A stretch of 64,000 nucleotides of DNA from NCBI RefSeq assembly GCF_910592395.1, contig NC_088311.1, positions 20,214,501 through 20,278,500 on the forward strand. Reading direction: 5' to 3'. Shown here one piece after another: positions 48,191-60,100 of the stretch. The DNA is from Lineus longissimus. Taxonomy: Eukaryota; Nemertea; Pilidiophora; Heteronemertea; Lineidae. Below the pieces are notes generated by a model. The model made no database searches. It had not been told where the DNA came from and saw nothing but the letters and a program-made list of their open reading frames with translations. The first letter of the stretch is position 1. Each line of letters starts with the position of its first letter. Both the position numbers and the translations under genes were made by a program.

Positions 48191-51100
48191 TCAATTTTGT
48201 TTCCGGTTCCTTTTCCGGTCCTTTTTGAATTTCTTCTTTTCTATCTTCTTCACCACCGGTACCCTCTTTGATTCCTTAGCGACGAGCTTCTTGTGTTTGG
48301 CTGTGTCTTTCCTCACTCGCGATATCGCATCAGACTCTTCCGTGCCTAAAAGGAGAATGTGGAAATATCTTGCAAGCTAACCGGCGAAACTCCACAACAC
48401 ATTCAATTGCTTGACCAAAGGCAGACCATGAAACCTCGCTCACCTTATTTCAGTCAGAATCAAATGGTCCACGAGTTCATTTTTAATGCAGTTAGTCAAA
48501 AGACATTGTTCTCATTTACCAAAAAGATCTCAATCTTAATGAGCCATAAACTCATCCTCCTTGCGCAGGAGACGTTGTTCTGTCTCTGCCTCAATTGGCC
48601 ACCATTGACTCTGAATGACAACACCATTTCATCATCACAAGCAAACCTTACATGAGTAAGTACCCTTAATCAACGAATTTTCACAGACATAAGACAGTCA
48701 CACACATATCCTCGATCTCTCTAAAAGATGGCACTACATGCATAAAAAGGCTAAAATAGCTTGAAAAAGTTGCTAGTGTTTTGTTTCAAATGGCTTGTCT
48801 ATGGCCTGGCTTTGCCCAAATCTATCAAAGTATTTCTGAAATGAAGTACTCACTAGGTGTATGTGGCAGTACCAGTTTCCCCGACTTGGTCGGATATTTT
48901 CCCGAGAAGCTCCGTGGAATCAACGATGCTTTTAAAACAGCATTCAGGTCGGCTCTCATCATCTTTAACTTGTCCTTGTGGTGGCGCTGGTCTTCCCTTG
49001 AACCGGTGTCCTCAAGGCTGAATGGCAGTTAAGGAACATTTCAAGTAGAACCTCTCTAAGGCACCTTCCCCATAGAGCTATACCCTATTCTATACTATAC
49101 GCGAACAATAGTTTCATGGTCATGTACCCTTTGTGAAGCCATTGTTCGCGTATAGAGTAGTATACCGTATACCTCTATGGGGAAGGTGCCCAATAGGGAC
49201 AATGTTGGGACTGAGAATTGCTGTCCTTTATAGAGAGGCGTCCTGATTACAGGGGTGGAAGTGAATGAAAATGTCCACGAGAATGTATGAATAGCATGAC
49301 GAAATGCACTGCTCCAAGAGTCTAGCTCCCAAAAGCAGAGACAGTTTGCATGAGTAAAATATAAATTCAAACTGCAATGTACATGTAGTTGACATCATCA
49401 TACAAAGTCTGGACTCTTTTCAATTGCCATGTTTCGGCTGCAATTGACATTCAAGTCAGTCAGCCTAAACATCTTTTTTAGAAGGATACAGGTCCTCGTC
49501 CAGCTCTATGTCCATCTCTTCAGCTGCCTTCTTGAACCAGTTATTTGAATGGTTTGCCTTTCTCACCCTGAAAAAATGTGTAAAGATTCCATGTATTGGG
49601 TATTTGAACAAGCACAATGTGGAATAAACGAAATATCTGTCATACTCAGACAGGACTGTTTATGCGGGCAAAGTAATGTTTGTGGTAAAAACCCAGAGAG
49701 TCAGGATGGAGAGAAAATGCATCTGGTCAAAGATGTAAAAACGCTCATCCCGCTTTGGAGGAATACTCTCTGGAGATTTAAAACCTCCAAATGCAGAGCG
49801 AACGCTGAAGATGAAGAATGTAAAGCATGTCCGTACCTGTGTTCCTCAACATCAATCTTCCTGGCCAACTCGACTCTGGCATGAATAGCTGGCAAAATCT
49901 CATCATTAATTGGAAACAGTGGAAGGTCCTCATCTACATGAAAAAGATTAGATCACATTTAGTAACAGGCAAGAGGTTAGGCCAACATTTTGCCGTTTTC
50001 AAATGAAACTTTAACTGCGTTAGTGAATGGCTATTGTTTGTATTCAAATTTTCAAATGAAACTAGATCTGTGTTGAAGAATTGCTTTCATATTGCACTTT
50101 TGACATGAGCATCGAGTTAAGAGATATACTGGGCGAAAAAGTTAAAATCTCTTGGGACTCGGCAGAAAATCAAGACCATTCATTGGCTTGGTTGCAGAGG
50201 CCATTACATGGATCAAATCTGTGAATTCCTCAATTCCTCAAGAGTATGCTTTCTAGTTCATAGACTACCAACCCCTATTCAGAGACTTGATTATTTTCCT
50301 ATAGTTTTTGATGTCTTCCGGGCCTACAATCATAACACTGAGACCCTCTTTCGTCGCCCGAGCAGTACGTCCACTTCTGTGGATGTAATTCTGAAAGAGA
50401 ACATCAAACACTTGCAGAAGTTCAGCTAATCATAAATGACTTTCTTGCGAACTTCAACATTTCATTTGCCAAGAGATCGATTAAATATGCAGCCAGTGCT
50501 TCAAGGCATACGAAACACCAGCCGGGCAAAACCATTGGCCAGACAGCGGAGTCCTAGAAGTGCAAGTAGTGCATTGCATTGGTACTATTGGTACAGGTGA
50601 CTCCCTATTTGGCAGTACCCATTCACACGTCCCCTGGGAGTGGGAACGGAGGTTACCTGTTTAACCAACTAACTTAATCCTGATTTTTATTTACCCTGAT
50701 CGGTCCTACCTTGAACCCTTACCCTCACTCACACTTAATACTGACTAGCCTCTGTTTGTAACAAAGGCCTGACATTATCCTAGTAATTTCACAAAACAGG
50801 TGCTTCTTATCCAACCATAATAAGGTCGTTTTCAATTATGGGGACACAGAAACCGAGGATCATAGGATTGACATCGGAAGGGAACTGAACCAATGACCTC
50901 TCGTTCAGTACTGGTAGTCCATTACTCTAATTACTACACCATTGCCCTCACACTCACCTCTGTTGTATATGGCACCTGGTAATGAAGAACATGCTGAACA
51001 TTAGGGATGTCAAGACCCCTTGCAGCTACATCCGTGGCAAGGAGAATACCTTTTGGATTCCCTGGAACCAAGTACATCACATGTCATGAATTACAATGCT

Positions 51101-54100
51101 TTTGGTGCTGGCAAAGGCAATAGTGGAGAAATCATCGCAGCCATTCTCACTATGATGAGGCAATAATTGGATTTATTGGCCTTACAACTCCATCTTAGGC
51201 AAGATTAAGAGTTCATCTTGAGCTATTCTCATTTTTCAGTTGGTGGGGTCTTTTGTATGCCCTTGCATAGGCACCAGGTTCAAGCAACCTCAGTTTTACT
51301 TCCCATTTGAAGGACAGGTGTTCACTACTGCCTCAAGTAAGCTTTCCCTGTCTGCATTAGAAAGACAGTTGTGCTGGAAAAGGTCTTGGTCTTCTTGTCC
51401 TCCTTAAAACTGGTTGTGAAGGGTGGTAGGGCCATCAAGCCATCTGTCATCAAGGCAGACAGTGCCCTCAAAAATACATTGCCCTCGTCAATTGGTAAAG
51501 CAGTGAACCGGCAATTCAAAGATCTGTGGTTCAAAACTGGGTCAATGCAGCTTGATTTTTCTTTACTTATTTCATTCTCTCTGACAATAAAACCTACCAG
51601 TAAATCGATCCAAATTCTTCAGTCGCTGTCTCTGATGCATGTCGGCATGGAGAGGTAGAGGGGGACATTTCAACAAAGTCATGATCGACACAAGTCTCCT
51701 CAGGCAGTCCTTACTGTTCACAAAGATCAACGTCCTCCCGGGAAATTGTTGCAGGAAATAATAGAGATAAATGTCCTGAAAACATAACATGCAACACTTT
51801 AAAGACCGCAAAGTTCGCATAGTAGAAACTCTCTATAGGCCTAGTGTCTCGTCTTCGGCAAGAAGTAGAGTCCATCTTAAGCTACTCATTGGGTGATATG
51901 AATAAAGACTAGCAAATGCTTTTATCTAAATCTCCATGTACATTTACACTACGCCTTCCTGTACAAAACTGGAGTAAAAGCATTTGCTAGTCTTTATTCA
52001 TATCACCCATGTTTCTTATTTGGTAGGACCTTTTCCCCCTGGCATTGACACAAAACATGCCAGATACAAGAAACTTCAGTTCTGTCTCATGCAAAGGACT
52101 GAAAAGTGATGCAAATATGATTGTACCGCCTCTTGTCAGAATATCAACGATCAAAGTAACACCGCCGTACCAACTTGGAACACTCCTGCTGCAGACTCTA
52201 TAGCATAAGTCCCATTAAGATAATTTCATAACATAGGCCTACCTTTTCTGGATTTGTACAGTTGATTCTGGCCTCCATCAATGTATCCACTGTTCCTACT
52301 TTCCGGGTAATGTCGACCACTTTAGGCTTGTCTCTCAGACCAACCTGGGAGACCAAGGCATCTGAAACAAGACAAAGCAGGCATGAGATTTTGTCCACTG
52401 TCTATATGTACATTCCGGGTAATGTTGACCACTTTAGGCTTGTCTCTCAGACCAACCTTGGAAACCAAGCTCATACTATCAATATATACCACACATTCAC
52501 ACAAAAATATCAAGCATAAATCCATTCTTGTATTTCAGTCCTAGCGAGGTGTGCTGATTAGAGAGGTGAAAATAATTGAATTGACCAATTTGGGACCAAA
52601 ATCAGGGTCGTCATAAGAGAGGGTCTCCGGGTAACCGAGGTGTCGGCTAAGGGACATTCTATTGTATTTTTAAGAAATCCCATCCAATACCAGGTATTTG
52701 ATGTTTCCTGACCTCAGAACTAACAACCCAATTTATGCCTCTGTCTGCTGAAGAACTAATAGATCTGCTCAGATGAGTTTTATTTCCTCAACGTTTTAGG
52801 GCTCTATTTCCAAACAAGTATGGACATGCCTTGATGTATGCATTGCAATCAATACATCAAACCAAGAATTCATAAAGACTATGAATTCTTGATCAAACCT
52901 GTTAAACATGGAATTAACAGTACAGTAGAACCTCTTTTAGCGGACACCTCTCTATTTAGACACTAGTTTTGGTCCCAAATTGATTATATCCATTCAATTT
53001 GACCTCTCTAATCAGGACACCTCTCTATTAAGGACAGCACTTGTTAGTCCCGAGGGTGTCCTTAATAGAGAGGTTCTACTGTACTTTGCCCTCTGATTCA
53101 ACTGACCTGACATCTACAGACTGAGTATGACACTATTAACGTAAGTGGGGAACACCCAGTTTCCTCTATTATATCAATGATAAAGGCAACCAAGGTGATA
53201 TAGATAACACATGACTTTAAAGTAAATCACAAGTAAGTAGGGGAATACCCAGTATCCTTTTATATCAAACGGCCATATCAACAAAAAGGTGACTTGGTCC
53301 TTGAGACCAAAAGGTGGTGTGTGTCTTTTCTAGGCAGTAGGAGGTGGTATTAAACTGCAGCCATTGTTCTTAAGAAATGAAATGGTCCAGGGATCATGTG
53401 CTCACCTCGGGTAATGTAATGCATGTCATTTGCAGTGGATATGGGGAGAAATTGACAAATTTTTGGGGTAGAATAGAGGGTCCCTAGATATATGTCCTCA
53501 CAAGTTTAGAACCTTCTAGCTCAAATAGAAACGAAATGTGCCACCACATCGGTGATTTAGTGAAATTTATCTGTGGCTTGAAAAGTACATCAAATCAAAA
53601 ACCCGGGTGATATGTCATTTACCCTTATTAAATACACCCACCATAAAAATTTTGTCACTCTACTACAACCATTGGCTTCAAAAAGGCAAAAACCAATTTC
53701 CAAGATGGCCGCCTGGAGGCCAGAAAGTAGGTCATATCGCGAAAAAGAAAAATACGTCTGGACATATTGCCCAAAGCTACCATCACACCACGTTTTAGAC
53801 ATCAAGCCCTAGCGGTGACGAAACGTGCTCCGCTAACGGAAGACGGATGACTGACCCCACGGTGTCGTATAAGCTCCCCAGAGGTAAGCTAACCAGGAGG
53901 CTAGCTCAGGTGGTGGTACCCAACTTTCTAGGACTACAGACGCCTTTCTAGAACTGCAGCCATGTTTTTAGAGACGAGGGGATACTATGTGTCCTTTCTT
54001 AGAAAACTGCAGCCATTGTTAGGCCTATTAATAGACCCCAGGAGATGGGACCTGACTTTTCTAAATCCCTATGTCTTCATAAATGGTAAGTAATAAGTGG

Positions 54101-57100
54101 TCTCTACAGGGTGGCCCAGAATTATTTTCCCTTACACAATGGATACACAATAGAATTCTATCGTGCTAGGGAAAACCTTTCTGGGCCACCCTGTAGTAAT
54201 GCATTGTGCACATTCAAGAATTGTAGTTCTGTGGTAGGGTTCCTGGGGATAGGAAACAAGTTGAGGTACATAGCTTAGCCGACAATCACCACCTGCGGTG
54301 ATACTCTACTTTTCTAGGCCTGAAGCCATATTCAAATTATATTGATATTGATTGAGAGTCTATAGCTATTCACAGGTGCTGGGTAGGACAGATTAAGTTT
54401 CACAAAGTCACTATCATAGTGTCTCTCCCATCTGATAGTACGTGTACAACAAAACTTATCACTGACACTCTTGTACACAGAAAACATTTAATGCTGAATC
54501 AAACATGACCCAGTCCCCCAACCGTAATGTATACAGTCACTTGAAGATAACCAATTTGACCCCCTAGCTTAAAGGGCTACGCCGTTCTTATCTAATCGTG
54601 GGTCAGGAAAATAGAAATGCAGTCATACACACTGCTGTAGTGCAGTTATCATGCATGCAACTTTGCTGAAATTGGTACGTATATCGGTAGCATATGTATA
54701 TCTGTCTTCACAACGGCAATGCTGAAGTATTTCTTCAGTACATATTTACGCAATAGGAAATTTTCAAATTCAATTACAAATTTCAAATTTTTACAAACAA
54801 CAAATGCTTTTAAGCCGACAGCATATTCCAATTCCACTAAGGGCCTTCCATTTAGTACGTACACTGAAGGGGGGGGGGTCAAGGAATTTTGGGGAAAATG
54901 CGTACACCTGTACATTTTGTCCAAAATGTGTGTACAGGGGGGCATCTCAAAATCTTCAGTTTGATGCATACATACTTTATGGATGGCCCCCTACCCCGAG
55001 AGAACCTGGACCCACTGAAAAATATCACTCATTCAACTCCAAAAATTTTTTTTGACAGAGTCAAGCAGACAATGGCAGTACCGGCACCAACTTATGTGGA
55101 CTTCATGATGCATCATCCCGTTTTTGTCACAACAATCGTTCTTATCATAGCAGCATCTCTGGTGATTTGTTGGATTTCGTACCAGGTCAGCCAACGTGAC
55201 CGAGTCTCCGTAAATACCAGAACGGATCAGTACACAGGTCCTCTAGTCACATGTGGAATACGTCCACAGAAAACGGTGACAAGCACAGTCAACTCTTCGG
55301 GGAAAACCTTTAAAAGAATATTTTACGATGCATCGCAAGCTGATCGAGCCATCAAAGGAGAATGAATACCCTGCTTACGGACAAAATGATTCAAAGGTTA
55401 AAAAATGCACCCAATTCGCAATTTCAGAAAAATTATATTTTAAATGGAAAATACCATACAACTGGTATGGTGAGACTACGCATTGATCTTAAACTGAACT
55501 ATTTTCGTGTACAACCGCAAGCTGATTGGTTTGATACAGGTGTGTGATCTTAAAAATGTGACGAACTGCACGGAACAAGGAACTAGGAGTGAAAATTTGA
55601 TTTCTCGACCTGAACGAAACTATTGCCATGCTCGGTGTCTTACCTAATTTGTCGGTCTGTGATAATGATTTAACTTGTTTTCTCTTCTTTTTCTTCTTCT
55701 TGAGCATCAACCTCATTGGTGCTTGATGGACGTACGTCAGCGTTGCCGAGAAGATAAAATTCTGGCGTTTCCTTTTCTGATTATCGTCTCTTAAAAATTA
55801 TGAAATGGAATGAAACTTATTAGCCGAAATACAATCTAGTGTACGGTAAATCAAGAAAACAAAGGTTTTAATTTGGTGTCTTTTGGGGTCAGCAAAGTTC
55901 GTGAGAACAAAACACCATTAAAAACAATATTTTATCAAAATAACTGTCATAGTGGTGTAATAAAAAAGCTGAATTAAAACTACACCAAAGGTGCAATTTC
56001 ACAAAACCTCTGACTCTGACAGTCAGGAATGTTTTTTCGGCTAACAGTACCAGGCCACCAAAGATTGATAGAGCAATACAACATATCCCTCAGAAAAATA
56101 GAGCAGATGTATAAAATGTAAGTTGATATTCATTATTATTGTAAAATATGCTAAATTTCAAGGGCTTGGTGTTGACCAAATTTTGGTGTAATGACCGGTC
56201 TTGAAAAACGTCCTGATCAGGTTAAAAAACAGTTCAAAATCGTCCCACTATACTGAAAGGTTGATGTTGAACATAAATTTTTAAGGCACTTTTTTTCAAT
56301 ATTTTAAAGTAAATGTATTCGATATCATAATGGCATCATCAATTTTGAATAATGAATAAAATCTGCTTTTCACTGTAATTTACCTGCGCCTTTATCATTT
56401 CCGAAAAAATTGCCAGTGTGCTCATACTTACGTGTTAATCATTTCAAACAAACTGGCCAACTCCTGGAAGTGTCCCTTCTCTACCATACGATCAGCCTCA
56501 TCAATCACAAGTAAGGGCAGACTAGCCACATTCAGAAGATGTGGGTTATCCTGAGAAGAAACAATTATATAATCAGTTACCTTATACTGCAAACTACCTA
56601 ATTATTGCAGAGTTATACTGCAAACTACCTAATTATTGCAGAGTTATACTGCAAACTACCTAATTATTGCTGAGTTATATTATTTGTAGATGTTGCGAAT
56701 GACCGCGATTTGCAAAAAATAAAAATTGTGAACAAATATTTTGTGATTGGAAAAACCAAAAGAATGTCACAATTCACCTCAATGAACTCGTGAAATCACA
56801 TTTTGTTCTGATTACGTGTCTGACACTGACAACGTGGAGTCTGGTGCCGTACTGGCTAGGGTGTCCAACTCTCTATTCAAGGGTCACAGATTCGAACCCC
56901 GGTCTGGTTGCCTCTTGGTCTTTCTCAGGTCAAGCTCAATGCCGGCTGCTTCAGATGCCCTAGATTGCCTCTGTGGAGATCTAAACTAGTGACCGATGTT
57001 GTGAAGTGCCTGGGTACAGCCCTTGCCAGTGAAAAAGTACTATCTAAAAACTGCAATTATAAACCACAAGATATACCGCTAACCTCCATGAGAGAAGTAG

Positions 57101-60100
57101 TTCTTACCTCCTGAATAAGCTCCCACAGCCTTCCAGGTGTGGCTACGACTATCTCGGGGCATTTCTTCAGAATCCTCTCCTGTTTCTGCTGAGACATACC
57201 TCCAACAACAGTAGCAATCTGAAGAAAATAACAAACGTTTGTCATGTCAACTAAGGCCAATGAAGATCGATTTCATGGTTCTTGTCAGCAACTTTTAGTA
57301 ATGATTAAGAGTTTTCCTTCTAAATCCATCGTCTGTAATACATTCATTTTTGCAAAAACGTTAGTTATGAAGTCATGAACGGCCATATGAAATTGAGCAA
57401 ATTTGCTTGAATTCAGTATCCTAAAATGTTTTTCAACAATGACACAGAACACGAGAAATGCTTACCTTTATTCCGGTGTATTTAGCAACAGCTTGTAGAT
57501 GATTCTTGACTTGTATGGCTAGTTCTCTTGTTGGAGTCAGTACGAGAGCAAAAAGTCTCGAGGTCAGCGGTGCTTGACGTGCCTTCGCAGTGGCCGACTC
57601 TGTTGCTTCCCAATTTACTTCATCTCTCTCAGGCTCGGATAGATTTCCATCAGAATCAACTCCTTCAGCTTCATCATCATCATCATCATCAAATACGTCT
57701 TCTTCGTTATCAACATCATCATCAGATTCAGGAACATCTGCATCTTCCTCGTCTCCAATATCTTCACCATCATTTTCATCATCGTCGCTAGCACCGCCGA
57801 TGTCTTTATCATCATCATCGGCATCACTTACATCACTAATGTCCTCCTCTTCATCCTCATCAGACATATCTTCGTCTTCGCCTGCCAGCTCCGTGTCACC
57901 CACCATGTCCTTCTTGGCTTGTGCTTCCTTCAGCCTCAAGATGTGGTGAATCACCGGGATACCAAATGCTAGCGTCTTACCACTGCCCTGAAAGAAGATA
58001 AAGAGATCAGTTCTACCCGCATCAGGAATGAGACGGTGATCAAAGCAAACATGGGAAATATCCTTTGCAAAAATGTTGCCCATAGAAGTGCTGTTACTTG
58101 CCAAATTATGCTTACTTTTTGTCCGTTTTCAAAAATTCATAGTTCTGAACAGAGCTGACATTCACTGCCGACAAGTCAGCATAAGCACACGCTGGAGAAG
58201 AGGACTTACTGTTTCTGCAGCACCCACTATGTCTTTCCTGTCCCTGATGGCAGATGGAAGCGTCAATGACTGAATGGGGGTCGGACAAGTGAAGCCCTGC
58301 TCCTCAAGGGCCTTGAGCACCAGTGGGGGAACGAACAGATTCTTCCAGGGAGACATGTCTGAAGTCGGAGTGGTATGAATCATTAGAACATCTAATAGAG
58401 TATTCAATTGAAAATAAATTGAAAACTGGCAATGTACAGCACTAAATTTATCATGTTCAAAAGTGAAACTCTGATGAAACTTGGAACTTTTTCCAAATTG
58501 TATCTTTAGAATCAGCAAGTTTGAAAACAAATGTAAGTCTGTGACTACAATTCATCATTTGATCCAATCATACGTGTACTATAAAAATATATAAATATTT
58601 GGTCTAATCACTGGAATTTTTTTATCTTGGATAATTGAACAATTTACCTGCAGTTGATATTTTGCTCCCTGCTGTTTCACTGCCCTTGCTGCTGTCCTCC
58701 ACAACAGCATCAGCGGACACTTTCTGTTTCTTTGGTAAACTGGCTTCCTTTTGTTTTACTGGAAGTAGAACAAAGAAAAATGATTTAAATTACTTCAAAG
58801 TTACATATATATATGTACAGCTTAAGGACTGACCAAAGGCACCACCACTTTGGCCAGAACTTGAAATTCTAAAGCAATTAGCCGGCACTCTTTCAAAACA
58901 AGAGAATGCTGATTTCAATATTCATTCTCGTGGGCTGTGAAAATGTACCAAACTATTATCTTCCTGCCCCTGCCACAATAGGCCCAGCTGAGAACTATGA
59001 CAAGTGCTTACAGAAAGACATAACAAGTCATCCTTATGAATCATTGCTATGTTGCCAAAGGATCTTTACAATTCCACAACCGTGGCGTTCAATTTTATCC
59101 ATATTGTCCCAAATTGGTCTTCTGAGGACAAAGTCACAACCATAATGCATGGATAAGTTCACAGCCAAAATGCAGTTTTACCTTTCTTTTTCCTCTTCCT
59201 TTTTGCCTTTCTTTTCTCAGTTACTTCTTGCGCGTCTTCCTTCTTCTTGGACTCTATCCTGCCCTCTTCAACATTTTCCATCACAGAACCTTCTTCTCCA
59301 TCTGCAACACCGCCCAACACCTTCACATCTATATTCTTTACAATGAATCCAAGTTTTTGCATTTTCAATGTTCTTTTCAATTTCTTGGCCAATTTTATTT
59401 TCTCCTTTTTCATCTTTTTCACTTTACCCCCAATGATCTTTTCCATTGCCGTAGTCTGTATACCCCCTTCTTGACTTTTATTGGACTTTTTATCAGTTTC
59501 TTTTGATCGTCCATCTTCTGAGGAATCAATCTTTCGCTTCTTTTTCTTCTTGACATCTTTCTTTCCCTCGTGCTGAAACCAAGACACAATTGTGAAAATC
59601 ACAATTAGCATGCATAAAATAACCAGGGGCCATGGTGGGAACACAGCAGCCCGTAATGGGAAGGACCGACTAAAACTTGAGCGCAACTGTAGTGCACGAC
59701 GTGCAGATACCTTGATCGGCAGGCTGCGGGATGGCGTGCCAGTTTAGTATGTAGTTAGCATGGCAGCCTGGCCCTGGACATTGCAGACTTTGATCTGTGG
59801 AGAGGCAACACTGGACATCCAAAGCTGGACAAGAGACGTTTAGTCAAAGCCTTGCAATGACATTGACCCCTCGGGTTACTGTAGTGTAGCGGATATGACA
59901 AGCCTTGCCGCCGAAGTCGGGCCCATGCAGGGGGAAACGACGCGCTTACGGCTTATCTCTTCGTTTCGCATAAATTATGTGTTACCTACGTGCTTGGTAG
60001 TGCGTCATTGACGCGATTCACGGGATGTCAATTGTGATTTGGACTGTACATAGGCCTACTACCGTCCATGCATGCATGACTACTTGTCCACGACCGACTT

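Noticed and set aside
56840-56905. tRNA-like sequence with A and B boxes
   Set aside because: The cloverleaf stems do not pair well, and the sequence continues into a SINE body and tail. It is the head of a SINE, not a tRNA gene.
57528-57949. Ser-rich and His-rich plus-strand frames opposite DDX24 exon 5
   Set aside because: Antisense readings of the GAT/GAC triplet region of the DDX24 coding exon.
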